DNA of 64,000 bases. It comes from Solirubrobacter deserti. Its GTDB lineage: Bacteria > Actinomycetota > Thermoleophilia > Solirubrobacterales > Solirubrobacteraceae. The notes below the pieces were generated by a model. That model was not told the DNA's origin. It saw nothing but the letters and a program-made list of their open reading frames with translations, and made no database searches. Positions within the stretch are counted from its first letter, which is position 1; every line of letters starts with the position of its first letter. Positions 17,094 through 26,727 of this stretch are shown here, piece by piece. The stretch is taken from contig NZ_QPKJ02000010.1 of NCBI RefSeq assembly GCF_003344625.1, forward strand, positions 62,001 to 126,000, in the 5' to 3' direction. The position numbers and the translations under genes were made by a program.

Positions 17094-17118
17094 GATCACA
17101 TTCGAGCGAGGAGAGAGA
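17094..17118 (+). promoter_or_regulatory. Conserved leader and ribosome site shared with the GH78 gene
   Basis: GATCACATTCGAGCGAGG here matches GATCAAATGCGAGCGAGG at 38779-38796 with two mismatches, and the match continues through GAGAG. Both lie immediately before rhamnosidase start codons. The AGGAG core (17109-17113) is 5 nt from the GTG at 17119. Confidence 0.6.
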
Positions 17119-20100
17119 GTGGGTCAGCAGAGGAAGCGCGTCGCGGTCGCGGCGGCGCTGGTCGGTGCCGTCGCCGCGTGGTCAGCGCCGGCCGTCGCAC
17201 ACGCGTTGGGCGCCGGCTCCGCGTTCGCGGAGCGGCTCAACCGCAAGTTCATCGACCCCGACCGGGTCTACAGCTCCGACATCCGCTGGTGGCTGGGCGA
17301 GGCGTCCAACACCGACGAGTCGCTGCTGGAGGAGGTCCAGGCGCTCTACGACGGCGGCTTTCGCGGCGTGGAGTTGGCGATGATGAACGACGCCGGCGCG
17401 CCGGACGCCACGTACGCCTACGGGTCCGCGATGTGGACCCACAAGTGGAACTTGCTGATGAACAAGCTCCTCGACCTGGGCATGGGCGTCTATCTGACGT
17501 CGGGCACGAACTGGAACACGTCCAACGTGCCCGGGCTCGACCCCGACAGCCAGTCGGCGATGCAGAACCTCACGCTCGGCACGAGCACGGTGCAAGCCGG
17601 CCAGAGCCTCACGGCGCTGCCCGCACCCGCGGCCAACGCCCGCCGCGCCGGCGCGAAGTTCGTCACCGCGTACGCGTACAAGGTCACCTCGGGCAACACG
17701 GTCGACCCCAACAGCTTCGTGAACCTGCCGGCGGCACAGGGCGCCGACGTCTGGACCCAGAACGTCAACTGGACGGCGCCGGGCGAGGGCACCTACCGCG
17801 TCTTCGCGCTCTGGACCCAGGGCACCTACCAGGCGTCCAGCCCGTCCACGCTCCCGGCCTACGCGACGAACTACTTCGACGAGCGCGGCGTGCAGGCGCT
17901 GCGCGAGTACTGGGAGGACCACTACCTCTCCGACCCCGCCCTGGTCGAGAAGTTCAAGCAGGGCGACGTGCAGCTGTTCATGGACTCGCTGGAGATGAGC
18001 ACGGGCACCGGCGGCATCACCTGGTGGGCCGAGGACATGAAGCAGGAGTTCCAGCGGCGCAAGGGCTACGACATCACGCCGCACCTGTTCCTGATCGCGG
18101 GCGTGAACGCCAGCGTGAGCACGCCGTACCACTCGGTCGGCACGACCGGCACCTACCGGCTCGACGGTGCCGAGCAGCGGCGCCAGCGGATCGTCAACGA
18201 CTACCAGGACGTGCTGACCCAGCTCTACAACGAGCGCATGCTCAAGCCGCTCAAGGAGTGGCTGAACTCGGTCGGCATCAAGACGCGCGGCCAGATCTCC
18301 TACGGTCGCCCACTGGAGATCTCCGAGCCCGGAATGTACTTCGACTATCCCGAGGCGGAGAACTTCAACCAGTACAACCAGGTCGACATCTTCCGGCTCT
18401 GGACCGGCGGCGCCAAGCTCGAGAACAAGGTGCTGTCGACCGAGACGGGCGCCGAGCTGGCCTACAACGGCACACGTCAGACGAACCTGCAGGACGCCTA
18501 CGCCGCCTTCGCCGCGGGCTACCAGCGCCACATCTGGCACATCTGGGGCGCGGGCTACGGCTACGGCAGCTTCCAGTGGCCCGGGTTCATCGCGGCCGGC
18601 TTCCTGAGCAACTTCCAGTACTGGGGCACCCGCAACCCCGAGTCGGCGGGCTACGACGAGTTCAACGCCCACATCGGCCGCGTGCAGCAGCTGATGCAGA
18701 CCGGCAAGTCGCGCACCGACGTCGGCTTCCTGCACCAGAACTGGACGCAGGGCGTGCGCTTCGGCGGCGGCACCGGCTCCAACAACACGCAGATGCACTG
18801 GCAGCTCGCCCACCAGGGCGTCTACTACCGCTCGGTGGAGCTGCAGGACAACGGGTACACGTACGACTACTTCAGCCCGCGCTTCCTGTTCGACGACGAC
18901 GTGTCGTTCAACGAGCAGACCAAGACGATCGAGAAGGCGGGCTACAAGGCCGTCGTCATCTACCAGAACTGGCTCGACCTGGAGGGCGCCGAGCGCATCC
19001 GCGACTGGGCGCAGAAGGGCCTGAAGGTCGTGATCCTCGGCAACGCCGCCACGCAGACGCCGTACAACGACGGCAAGGACGCAGAGCTCGCCGCCGTCAT
19101 GGCCGAGCTCAAGTCCCTGCCCACCGTGCGGACCGCGACCGTCGCCGACGCGCCCGCCGACTACTTCGGGCCCGAGCCCGGTGGCTACGACGACAACGTG
19201 CTGGAGAAGCTGCAGGAGCTCGGCGTGGACCCGTACGCGGGCTACGCGCGGCCGAACGAGCAGCTGCTCACGCAGACGCGTGAGGACGCCGAGGGCAACC
19301 GCTACCTGTACGTCTACAACTACGAGGACGGCTCCTACCGGGACAAGAGCCTGCGGCCCGAGATCCGCACCGCGCCGAACCCGGGGACCAACATCAAGAC
19401 CGACGTCAAGATGGACGGCCGGTTCGTCCCGTACGCGATCGACGCGTGGACGGGGGAGGCGACCGAGCTCGCCGACTACCGCTGGGAGCACGGCAAGACG
19501 GTCGTCGCGATCGACCTCGACTTCAACGACATCGCGCTGCTGGCGTTCGAGAAGGTCGACGCGCCCAAGCTGCGCGTCGTCTCCCACAACGCCGACTCCG
19601 CCCGCGCGATCCCGAACGGCGTGACGGTCCGCTCCACCGCCAGCAAGACAGTCACGGCGCAGCTCAGCAACGGCGTCCAGTTGAGCAGGAACGTGACCGT
19701 TCCCGCGCCGTACGACATCACCGACTGGGACCTGACCGTGGAGTCCTGGCGGCCGAACGCCACCGCCGGCGACCTCGTCCGGACCGAGACGATCGAGGGC
19801 GTGACGACCGTCAACCGCAAGACGTCGACGGTCAAGACGCCGATCGACGTCGAGCTCGACACGCTCAAGACCTGGGACCAGATCCCCGAGGTCGGGCGCG
19901 GCGTCTCCGGTACGGGCCACTACGAGGCGAGCTTCGACTGGGACGCGACCAAGGCCAGCGGCGCGTACCTCGACTTCGGCGACAAGGTCGAGGCGAGCAT
20001 GGAGGTGTGGATCAACGGCCGCAAGGTCGGCGGCCAGGTCAGCACGCACCCGACCAAGGTCAAGCGCGACGTCGCACCCTTCACCGGCAAGGAGCTGTTC

Positions 20101-20700
20101 ACGGGCGGCATCAACTCGACCCACCCCGTGGCCGACGTCAGCCGCTACCTGGTGCACGGCCGCAACCGGATCGTGATCGACTACCACTCCGCGCTGGTCA
20201 ACGTCCAGCTCGACCGCGGCATCGTCAACCCCACGCCGAACTACCGCTCGTGGTGGGGCTACGACCTCGACTACCTGCCGTTCGGACCCAAGCAGGCCAG
20301 GCTCGTGCCGTTCGTGGACGTCGGGTACGCCTCGACCACGACCGACGGCACCGTGGGCGGGTCCGTGCCGGCGACGCTGTCGCTGTCGCTCGCCGCGCCG
20401 AAGCCGTTTGAGCCGTTCGTCCCGGGTGTGGACCGCACGTACGAGACGTCGACGACCGCCAATGTGATCTCGACGGCGGGCGACGCGGCGCTGACGGTGG
20501 ACGGTGGCCGGTTGGCGAACGGGTCGTTCACGCTCAGCGAGCCGTTGCAGGTCGCGTTCAGCAAGGCGAGTTGGACGGCACCGGTCTCCAACGACCCGGT
20601 GACGGTCACGTTCAAGCAGCACATCGGGCGCACCGAGCCGCTGCGCACGGGGAACTACAGCAAGACGCTGACCTTCACGCTGTCGACGACGACGCCGTAA
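17119..20700 (+). CDS. Secreted GH106-like alpha-L-rhamnosidase, copy 2
   Basis: An 1193-residue secreted enzyme, a diverged paralogue of the one at 10677. The signal peptide core is RVAVAAALVGAVAAWSAPAVA (KRVAVAAALVGA then WSAPAVA). The catalytic region shows IRWWLGEASNTDESLLEEV, DVQLFMDSLEM and VLSTETGAELAY, matching the first copy in order. A beta-sandwich region contains GHYEASFDWDATKASGAYLD, and the shared C-terminal module covers about residues 1080-1193. Two different GH106 enzymes in tandem suggest different rhamnosyl linkages or acceptors. GTG at 17119 follows a clear AGGAG. The gene converges with DeoR copy 2 over a terminator hairpin. Confidence 0.88.
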   Translation: MGQQRKRVAVAAALVGAVAAWSAPAVAHALGAGSAFAERLNRKFIDPDRVYSSDIRWWLGEASNTDESLLEEVQALYDGGFRGVELAMMNDAGAPDATYAYGSAMWTHKWNLLMNKLLDLGMGVYLTSGTNWNTSNVPGLDPDSQSAMQNLTLGTSTVQAGQSLTALPAPAANARRAGAKFVTAYAYKVTSGNTVDPNSFVNLPAAQGADVWTQNVNWTAPGEGTYRVFALWTQGTYQASSPSTLPAYATNYFDERGVQALREYWEDHYLSDPALVEKFKQGDVQLFMDSLEMSTGTGGITWWAEDMKQEFQRRKGYDITPHLFLIAGVNASVSTPYHSVGTTGTYRLDGAEQRRQRIVNDYQDVLTQLYNERMLKPLKEWLNSVGIKTRGQISYGRPLEISEPGMYFDYPEAENFNQYNQVDIFRLWTGGAKLENKVLSTETGAELAYNGTRQTNLQDAYAAFAAGYQRHIWHIWGAGYGYGSFQWPGFIAAGFLSNFQYWGTRNPESAGYDEFNAHIGRVQQLMQTGKSRTDVGFLHQNWTQGVRFGGGTGSNNTQMHWQLAHQGVYYRSVELQDNGYTYDYFSPRFLFDDDVSFNEQTKTIEKAGYKAVVIYQNWLDLEGAERIRDWAQKGLKVVILGNAATQTPYNDGKDAELAAVMAELKSLPTVRTATVADAPADYFGPEPGGYDDNVLEKLQELGVDPYAGYARPNEQLLTQTREDAEGNRYLYVYNYEDGSYRDKSLRPEIRTAPNPGTNIKTDVKMDGRFVPYAIDAWTGEATELADYRWEHGKTVVAIDLDFNDIALLAFEKVDAPKLRVVSHNADSARAIPNGVTVRSTASKTVTAQLSNGVQLSRNVTVPAPYDITDWDLTVESWRPNATAGDLVRTETIEGVTTVNRKTSTVKTPIDVELDTLKTWDQIPEVGRGVSGTGHYEASFDWDATKASGAYLDFGDKVEASMEVWINGRKVGGQVSTHPTKVKRDVAPFTGKELFTGGINSTHPVADVSRYLVHGRNRIVIDYHSALVNVQLDRGIVNPTPNYRSWWGYDLDYLPFGPKQARLVPFVDVGYASTTTDGTVGGSVPATLSLSLAAPKPFEPFVPGVDRTYETSTTANVISTAGDAALTVDGGRLANGSFTLSEPLQVAFSKASWTAPVSNDPVTVTFKQHIGRTEPLRTGNYSKTLTFTLSTTTP

Positions 20701-20708
20701 GAGAGCGA

Positions 20709-20741
20709 CGGGCCGGCTGCCCCGCGCGGGTGGCCGGCCCG
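20709..20741. terminator. Bidirectional hairpin between GH106 copy 2 and DeoR copy 2
   Basis: CGGGCCGGC and GCCGGCCCG form a 9-bp stem; the 15-nt loop contains a further CCCGCGCGGG palindrome. It sits between two convergent stop codons (20700 and 20743) and could stop transcription from both sides. Confidence 0.6.
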
Positions 20742-20742
20742 G

Positions 20743-21567
20743 TCAGGCCGTGGCCGGGGAGGCGCCGCCGACCGCGCGCACCGTGGTGCCGCCGAGCCGC
20801 AGCCCGTCGGCCTCGGCGGCGCTCAATCCCGTCGCGAGCGTCGTCTGCACCTCGGAGATCGGTGCGATCACCGACAACCCCCGCACCGTGAGCTTGGAAT
20901 GGTCGATCAACAGCACCGACTCGCCCGCCTGCTCGATCATCGAGCGCTTGAGCTCGGCCTCCAGCGGGTCGGCGTCGGTGAGCATCCCGTTGGACGCGAT
21001 GCCCTTGACCGAGAACAGGAAGCGGTCGGCGAAGTGGCCCTGGACGGTGCGGACCGCGAACGGGCCCACGAACGAGCGGGTCAGTCGGCGCAGCGTGCCG
21101 CCGATCCCGATCACCTCCACGTCGGGCCCGCCCTCGCGGAACAGCAGCTCCAGCACGGGCAGCGAATTCGTGAGCACGGTCGCGGCGAGCCCCGTCTCCA
21201 CGATCCGTTTGGCGACGTAGTACGTCGTGGTCGAGGAGTCCAGGAAGATCGTCTCCCGCGGCGTGAGCAGCTGAACGGCCGCCGCGGCGAGCAGCGCCTT
21301 GTCCTCGCTGCTGACCTCCAGCCGGCGGGCGAACGAGTCCTCGTGTGCGGAAATGGTCGGCAGCACCGCGCCGCCGTGCGTGCGGCGGACGACGCCGCGC
21401 CGTTCGAGCTCGGCCAGATCGCGACGGGCGGTCATCGGCGAGACGCCGAACAGCTCCTCCAGCTCGGCGACCGTCACCGCGCCGTGCGCGCGCAATCGGT
21501 CGGCGATCTCGCGGCGGCGCGCTTCAGCAAGGACGCCCGGGGCGTCGTCTGTTCGTCTGCGTGCGAT
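20743..21567 (-). CDS. DeoR-family transcriptional regulator, copy 2 (probable AUC start)
   Basis: A 274-residue DeoR regulator with HTH FGVSPMTARRDLAELERRG, RTHGGAVLPT and effector motifs LDSSTTTYYVA and LTNSLPVLE. It is divergent from the rhamnose importer/catabolic operon and is the best candidate for its repressor, with a rhamnose phosphate intermediate as inducer. No ATG, GTG or TTG lies at a sensible place: the first upstream TTG (21597) precedes the GGAGGAG ribosome site (21580-21574). An ATC codon at 21567 follows that site by 6 nt and gives an N-terminus similar to the paralogues. If TTG is used instead, the protein is 284 residues. Confidence 0.85.
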   Translation of the reverse strand: MARRRTDDAPGVLAEARRREIADRLRAHGAVTVAELEELFGVSPMTARRDLAELERRGVVRRTHGGAVLPTISAHEDSFARRLEVSSEDKALLAAAAVQLLTPRETIFLDSSTTTYYVAKRIVETGLAATVLTNSLPVLELLFREGGPDVEVIGIGGTLRRLTRSFVGPFAVRTVQGHFADRFLFSVKGIASNGMLTDADPLEAELKRSMIEQAGESVLLIDHSKLTVRGLSVIAPISEVQTTLATGLSAAEADGLRLGGTTVRAVGGASPATA

Positions 21568-21610
21568 TGGGATCTCCTCCGCTGCTGAGCCAACCAACGC
21601 AGGTCAGGTT

Positions 21611-21675
21611 TGTCAAGTGTCCGAGCGCGGTCAACCACGTAAACGAACAAAAAGAATCGCGAAACGCACTTGACA
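21611..21675. promoter_or_regulatory. Divergent promoter region between DeoR copy 2 and the rhamnose operon
   Basis: The 9-bp CACTTGACA occurs on the minus strand (21619-21611) and on the plus strand (21667-21675), so both promoters carry an identical TTGACA -35 context facing outward. Plus-strand -10 candidate TTCGAT (21693-21698) is 17 bp downstream. Minus-strand candidate TTGGCT (21593-21588) is also at 17 bp. TGTTTCGA is directly repeated at 21690-21697 and about 21709-21716, a possible DeoR operator just after the plus-strand start site. Confidence 0.55.
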
Positions 21676-21732
21676 GGGTCCGATAGCTCTGTTTCGATCG
21701 GGTTCTGTTGTTTCGAGGGGGAGGAGCCTCAA

Positions 21733-23259
21733 ATCAACCAGCAATCGACACCTGCTGAGATCACCACGCCGATCATCGCCCTGAAGGGCGCGAGCAAGTC
21801 CTACGGCGCCGTACGCGCCTCGAGGAACGTCTCGATCGAGCTGCGCGCGGGCGAGGTCCGCGCGCTGGCCGGCGAGAACGGTGCCGGCAAGTCGACGATC
21901 GTGCGGATGCTCGCCGGTGTGCAGCGCCCCGACGAGGGCGACGTGCTGGTCGACGGCGACGTCGCGGCCTTCCATGGTCCCGCCGACGCGCGCGACGTGG
22001 GCGTGGCCGTGATCTACCAGGAGCCCACGCTCTTCCCGGACCTGTCGGTCGCCGAGAACGTGATGATGGGCCGCCACCCGCTCGGGTCCGGCCGCCGCAT
22101 CGACTTCAGGGCGCTCAACCGCACGGTCAAGGAGCTGCTCGACCGCCTCGGCGTCAAACTCGACCCCGAACAGCCCGTCAAGGGCCTCAGCATCGCCGAC
22201 CAGCAGATCGTCGAGATCGCCAAGGCGCTGTCGTTCGACGCCCGCGTGCTGATCATGGACGAGCCGACCGCGGCCCTCTCCGGGCACGAGGTCGAGCGCC
22301 TGTTCGGCGTCGTGCGCACGCTCAAGGAGCGCGGCGCCGCGGTGCTGTTCATCAGCCACCGGCTCGACGAGATCTTCGCCATCTGCGACACGGTCACCGT
22401 CCTGCGCGACGGCGAGGTCACCCACGACGGCCGCACCGCCGACATGGACACCGACGAGCTCGTGCGCCGCATGGTCGGCCGCGAGCTCTCCAACCTGTTC
22501 CCGAAGCTGGACGCCGAGATCGGCCAGCCCGTGCTCAAGGTCGAGCGGCTCACGCGCGAGGGCTCGTTCGTCGACGTCTCGTTCGAGGTCCGGCGCGGGG
22601 AGATCGTCGCGCTCGCGGGCCTGGTCGGCGCGGGGCGCAGCGAGGTCGCGCGCGCGATCTTCGGCATCGACAAGCCGGACGCGGGCACGGTCACGATCGA
22701 CGGCGTCGAGCTCAAGCCCGGCTCGCCCACTCAGGCCATGAAGGCCGGGATCGGGCTCGTGCCCGAGGACCGCCGGCAACAGGGCCTGGTGATGGAGATG
22801 AGCATCGAGCGCAACATGGGGCTCACGCGCCTGCAGGCGCTGCGCAACCGGCTCGGCGTGATCGGCCTGGGCTCGGAGGCGCGCAACGCCTCCGACTGGG
22901 CGACCAAGCTGCAGCTCAAGTTCCAGAAGCTGAGCGACCCGGTCGGCTTCCTGTCGGGCGGCAACCAGCAGAAGGTCGTCCTCGGCAAGTGGCTCGCCAC
23001 CGGCCCGAAGGTCCTGATCATCGACGAGCCGACGCGTGGGATCGACGTGGGCACGAAGGCGGAGGTGCACCGGCTCATGTCCGAGCTCGCGGGCGATGGG
23101 CTCGCGGTGCTGATGATCTCGTCCGAGCTGCCCGAGGTGCTCGGGATGGCGGACCGCGTGCTCGTGATGCACGAGGGCCGGATCGCGCGTGAGCTCAGCC
23201 GCGCCGAGGCCGACGAAGAGAACGTCGTCCGCGCGGCAACGGGTCAGGTGGCCGCGTGA
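21733..23259 (+). CDS. rhaT: Rhamnose ABC transporter ATPase, RhaT/RbsA type (probable AUC start)
   Basis: A 508-residue tandem ATPase of the CUT2 sugar family. Domain 1 has Walker [10 protein letters not shown] and Walker [12 protein letters not shown]. Domain 2 has the usual degenerate [10 protein letters not shown], signature LSGGNQQKV and Walker [13 protein letters not shown]. It is first in the rhamnose operon and powers the permeases that follow. There is no ATG, GTG or TTG near the N-terminus: the only upstream candidate, TTG 21670, is part of the -35 box. GGAGGAG (21720-21726) is followed after 6 nt by ATC at 21733, which gives (M)[18 protein letters not shown], a normal family N-terminus. 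The name is by analogy with rhizobial rhaSTPQ. Confidence 0.9.
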   Translation: MNQQSTPAEITTPIIALKGASKSYGAVRASRNVSIELRAGEVRALAGENGAGKSTIVRMLAGVQRPDEGDVLVDGDVAAFHGPADARDVGVAVIYQEPTLFPDLSVAENVMMGRHPLGSGRRIDFRALNRTVKELLDRLGVKLDPEQPVKGLSIADQQIVEIAKALSFDARVLIMDEPTAALSGHEVERLFGVVRTLKERGAAVLFISHRLDEIFAICDTVTVLRDGEVTHDGRTADMDTDELVRRMVGRELSNLFPKLDAEIGQPVLKVERLTREGSFVDVSFEVRRGEIVALAGLVGAGRSEVARAIFGIDKPDAGTVTIDGVELKPGSPTQAMKAGIGLVPEDRRQQGLVMEMSIERNMGLTRLQALRNRLGVIGLGSEARNASDWATKLQLKFQKLSDPVGFLSGGNQQKVVLGKWLATGPKVLIIDEPTRGIDVGTKAEVHRLMSELAGDGLAVLMISSELPEVLGMADRVLVMHEGRIARELSRAEADEENVVRAATGQVAA

Positions 23260-24302
23260 GTGCTTCCACACAAGCCGCGCCGACGCCGGCATCACCCCAC
23301 ACGACCGAGAAGACGTCGTGGATCGACGCGGTCGTCCGCGCGCGCGAGGTGAGCCTGATCGGCGTGCTCGCGGTCCTCGTGATCGCGGTCAGCATCGCCG
23401 AGCCGCGCTTCCTCAACGCGCAGAACCTGCGCGACATCCTGCTCAACGTCACGATCGTCGGGCTGCTCGCGGTGGGGCAGACCATCGTCGTCATCACGCG
23501 CAACATCGACCTCTCGGTCGGCTCGATCCTCGGCATCAGCGCGTTCGCCACCGGCATCATGTTCGCCGACCACAACGTGCCGATCCCGCTCGTGTTCCTC
23601 GGCGGCATCCTGTTCGGCGCGTTCTTCGGCCTCATCAACGGCGTGATGGTCGCGTGGGCGCGGGTCCCGAGCCTGGTCATCACGCTGGGCACGCTGTACG
23701 TCATCCGCGGCCTGGACTTCGCCTGGGCCGAGGGCCGCCAGATCAACGCCGCCGACATGCCCGACGGCTTCCTGAGCCTCGCGACCACCGAGGTGCTCGG
23801 CTTCCCGGTCCTGCCGATCTTCACGATCGCCGCGATGGTGCTCGTCGGAGTCGCGCTCGGCCGCAGCCGGATGGGCCGCGAGCTGTACGCGATCGGCTCC
23901 AACCCGGACGCCGCCGTTCTGGCCGGCATCCGCGTCAGCCGCCGCGTGCTCGGCGCGTTCGTCGCCTCCGGCGCGATCGCCGGCCTCGCGGGCGTGCTCT
24001 ACGCCTCCCGCTACGGCACGCTCGACGCGGTCGCCGGCACGGGCATCGAGCTGGCCGCAGTGTCCGCGGTGGTCGTCGGCGGCGTCGCCATCTTCGGCGG
24101 CTCCGGCACCGTCTGGGGCGCCGCACTCGGCGCGCTGCTGCTGACCACGATCCGCTCGGCGCTCGTGATCCTGCAGATCGACCCCTTCTGGGACCAGGCG
24201 ATTCAGGGCGCGCTGCTGCTCGCGGCGATCGGCCTCGACGCCTACCTGGCCATGCGATTGGCCCGCGAACTGCGCAAGCGAAGGAGTGCGAACCGTGTCT
24301 GA
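23256..24302 (+). CDS. rhaP: Rhamnose ABC transporter permease 1, RbsC family
   Basis: A 348-residue integral membrane protein of the CUT2 permease family, with about eight to ten hydrophobic helices. Typical stretches are [32 protein letters not shown] and [23 protein letters not shown] at 23256 overlaps the ATPase stop (GTGA). It should form a channel together with the second permease. The operon partners RhaM, RhaB and RhaI make rhamnose the likely substrate. Confidence 0.9.
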   Translation: MSASTQAAPTPASPHTTEKTSWIDAVVRAREVSLIGVLAVLVIAVSIAEPRFLNAQNLRDILLNVTIVGLLAVGQTIVVITRNIDLSVGSILGISAFATGIMFADHNVPIPLVFLGGILFGAFFGLINGVMVAWARVPSLVITLGTLYVIRGLDFAWAEGRQINAADMPDGFLSLATTEVLGFPVLPIFTIAAMVLVGVALGRSRMGRELYAIGSNPDAAVLAGIRVSRRVLGAFVASGAIAGLAGVLYASRYGTLDAVAGTGIELAAVSAVVVGGVAIFGGSGTVWGAALGALLLTTIRSALVILQIDPFWDQAIQGALLLAAIGLDAYLAMRLARELRKRRSANRV

Positions 24303-25299
24303 GGTCAAGACGCGCCTGGCGCGCTGGGAGACGGTCACGGTCTTCCTGCTGCTGGTGGCGATCCTCTACGGCGCGACCACGTCGGGCGAGGACTTCCTGT
24401 CCGGCGGCAACCTGAACTCGATCCTCTCCGACATCTCGGAGATCGCGATCATCGCGCTCCCGCTGACCTTGATCATCGTCGCCGCGGAGATCGACCTGTC
24501 GGTCGCCTCGGTGCTCGGCCTCACCAGCGCCGTCATGGGCTACCTGTGGAACCACGGCTGGGCGATGGAGATGATCATCCCGGCGGTCCTGGTCATGGGC
24601 GCGCTCGCAGGCGCGCTCAATGGCGTGCTGGTCACACGCCTCGGGCTCCCGTCCCTCGCGGTCACCATCGGCACGCTCGCCATGTACCGCGGGCTCGCGT
24701 ACGTGGTGCTCGGCGACCAGGCCGTCGCGGACTTCCCGCAGCAGTTCACCGACTGGGGCTTCGGCACGTTCGCCGGCACCCAGATCCCGAACCCGTTCGT
24801 GCTGTTCATCGTGCTCGCGATCGTCTTCGGGGTCGTGCTGCACATGACGGGGATCGGCCGTTCGATCTTCGCCATGGGCGCCAACGAGGAGGCCGCGCGC
24901 TTCAGCGGCATCCGCGTCAAGCGCATCAAGTTCTGGCTGTTCGTCGTCACGGGCGCGATGGCGTCGCTCGCCGGCGTCGTCTACGCCTTCCGATTCGCCT
25001 CCGCGCGCGCCGACAACGGGGTCGGCCTCGAGCTGTCCGTCGTCGCCGTCGTGCTGCTCGGCGGCGTCTCGATCTTCGGCGGCAAGGGGCATCTGCTGGG
25101 CGTCATCTGCGCGATGTTGCTGCTGGGCACGCTGCGCAACGCGCTGACGCTCAACGACGTCTCCGCCGAAGTGCTCACGATCGTCACGGGCAGCCTGCTG
25201 CTGCTCTCAGTCCTCGGGCCGAGCGTCACCGCTCGCGTCCGTGAGGCGCTGCGAAGGGGACGCGGCGTCGACCCACCACCCACACCCACCACCACCTAG
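24295..25299 (+). CDS. rhaQ: Rhamnose ABC transporter permease 2, RbsC family
   Basis: A 334-residue paralogue of permease 1 with the same diagnostic segments: IIVAAEIDLSVASVLGLTS, LPSLAVTIGTLAMYRG and GGVSIFGGKGHLLGV. GTG at 24295 is chosen because AAGGAG (24281-24286) lies 8 nt upstream; the earlier in-frame GTG (24286) overlaps that site. It overlaps the end of permease 1 by 8 bp. Two different permeases, rather than a homodimer, match the rhizobial rhamnose transporter layout. Confidence 0.9.
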   Translation: MSEVKTRLARWETVTVFLLLVAILYGATTSGEDFLSGGNLNSILSDISEIAIIALPLTLIIVAAEIDLSVASVLGLTSAVMGYLWNHGWAMEMIIPAVLVMGALAGALNGVLVTRLGLPSLAVTIGTLAMYRGLAYVVLGDQAVADFPQQFTDWGFGTFAGTQIPNPFVLFIVLAIVFGVVLHMTGIGRSIFAMGANEEAARFSGIRVKRIKFWLFVVTGAMASLAGVVYAFRFASARADNGVGLELSVVAVVLLGGVSIFGGKGHLLGVICAMLLLGTLRNALTLNDVSAEVLTIVTGSLLLLSVLGPSVTARVREALRRGRGVDPPPTPTTT

Positions 25300-25318
25300 C
25301 TCTGTGAGGAGAGAGAAG

Positions 25319-26398
25319 ATGGCCATTCGCAACAAGGCATTCGCGGCGCTCGCGCTGACGAGCCTGCTCGGGGTCGCGGCCTGCGGCTCCACCAAGGAAG
25401 ACACGCAGAAGGAAGCCGCCGCGACGCCGGCGGCCACGGAGGAGGGCGGCGCCGCCGCCGGTGGCGGTGAGATCAAGGAGGGCCTGAAGATCGCCTTCCT
25501 GCCCAAGCAGATCAACAACCCGTACTTCACGATCTCCGACAAGGGCGGCGAGGACGCGGTCAACGCCGTCAAGGGCGAGTACAAGCGCGTCGGCCCGTCG
25601 GACACGGCCGCCTCGTCGCAGGTGTCCTACATCAACACGCTCACGACGCAGAAGCAGGACGCGATCGTGATCAGCGCCAACGACGCCAACGCGGTCGTCC
25701 CGGCGCTGCAGAAGGCCAAGGCCGCCGGCATCAAGGTCGTCACCTACGACTCCGACACGGCGCCCGAGGGTCGTGATCTGTTCATCAACCAGGCCGCCGC
25801 CGAGGACCTCGGCCGCAGCCAGGTGCAGCTGCTGGCCAAGCAGATCGGCCCGGAGGGCGGCGAGATCGCGATCCTCTCGGCCACGCCGAACGCGACCAAC
25901 CAGAACACCTGGATCGAGTTCATGGAGGACGAGCTCAAGAAGCCCGAGTACTCCAAGTTCAAGCTCGTCAAGATCGCGTACGGCAACGACGACGACCAGA
26001 AGTCCTTCGAGGAGACGCAGGGCCTGCTGCAGGCCTATCCGGACCTGAAGGGCATCATCTCCCCGACGACGGTCGGCATCGCCGCCGCCGCGCGCTACCT
26101 GCAGGGCTCGGACGCCAAGGGCAAGGTCAAGCTGACCGGCCTCGGCACCCCGAACCAGCTGCGCGACTTCGTCAAGGACGGGACGATCGAGGGCTTCGAG
26201 CTGTGGGATCCGGGCAAGCTCGGCTACCTCGCCGGTTACGCCGCGGCCGCCCTGGCGAGCGGGACCATCACGGGCGCCGAGGGTGAGAAGTTCACCGCCG
26301 GCGACCTGGGCGAGCGCGAGGTCGGCAAGAACGGCGAGGTCCTGCTCGGCCCGCCGACGGTCTTCGACGCCAACAACATCGACGACTTCGACTTCTAG
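25319..26398 (+). CDS. rhaS: Rhamnose-binding lipoprotein of the ABC importer, RhaS type
   Basis: A 359-residue periplasmic-binding-protein-like sugar receptor. The signal peptide ends in the lipobox LGVAAC, with C22 as the lipid anchor. A Glu/Ala/Gly-rich tether (about 23-55) follows, then the type-1 sugar-binding fold: FLPKQINNPYF, DAIVISANDANAVVPAL and GIKVVTYDSDT. ATG at 25319 follows GAGGAGAGAGAAG. It delivers rhamnose to the two permeases encoded just upstream. The same binding-protein subgroup includes autoinducer-2 receptors, but the rhamnose enzymes downstream argue for rhamnose. Confidence 0.9.
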   Translation: MAIRNKAFAALALTSLLGVAACGSTKEDTQKEAAATPAATEEGGAAAGGGEIKEGLKIAFLPKQINNPYFTISDKGGEDAVNAVKGEYKRVGPSDTAASSQVSYINTLTTQKQDAIVISANDANAVVPALQKAKAAGIKVVTYDSDTAPEGRDLFINQAAAEDLGRSQVQLLAKQIGPEGGEIAILSATPNATNQNTWIEFMEDELKKPEYSKFKLVKIAYGNDDDQKSFEETQGLLQAYPDLKGIISPTTVGIAAAARYLQGSDAKGKVKLTGLGTPNQLRDFVKDGTIEGFELWDPGKLGYLAGYAAAALASGTITGAEGEKFTAGDLGEREVGKNGEVLLGPPTVFDANNIDDFDF

Positions 26399-26424
26399 TC
26401 GATCGCGCAGGGCGCACTCGAATC

Positions 26425-26727
26425 ATGGAACGTGTCTGCTTTCAGGTGCGGGTGCGCCCTGACCGTCTCGACGAGTACCGCGCGCGTCACCGGAACGTGT
26501 GGCCGGAGATGCGCGCGGCGCTGAGCGAGACGGGTTGGACCAACTACTCGCTGTTCCTGCGGCCCGACGGGCTGCTGATCGGCTACCTCGAGACCGAGGA
26601 TTTCGAGGCCGCCAAGCGGGCGATGGAGGAGACTGACGTGAACGCACGCTGGCAGACCGAGATGGCGCCGCTGTTCGACGAAGACCTGACGTTCGAGCGC
26701 CTCGAAGAGGTGTTCCACCTTGACTGA
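26425..26727 (+). CDS. rhaM: L-rhamnose mutarotase
   Basis: A 100-residue dimeric ferredoxin-like enzyme that interconverts the alpha and beta anomers of L-rhamnose, so that the isomerase receives its preferred form. The expected catalytic His22 (in RHRNVWPEM) and Tyr18 match the Escherichia coli RhaM positions. NYSLFLRPDGLLIGYLE and the W-Q-x-E-M-A-P-L-F segment (WQTEMAPLF) are also characteristic. It starts 26 bp after rhaS, and its last eight bases overlap the start of rhaB. Length is normal for the family. Confidence 0.95.
   Translation: MERVCFQVRVRPDRLDEYRARHRNVWPEMRAALSETGWTNYSLFLRPDGLLIGYLETEDFEAAKRAMEETDVNARWQTEMAPLFDEDLTFERLEEVFHLD

Noticed and set aside
21670..21732. TTG at 21670 as start of the RhaT-like ATPase
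   Set aside because: It is the TTG of the TTGACA -35 box and would put the strong ribosome site 50 nt inside the gene; the added residues resemble no family member.
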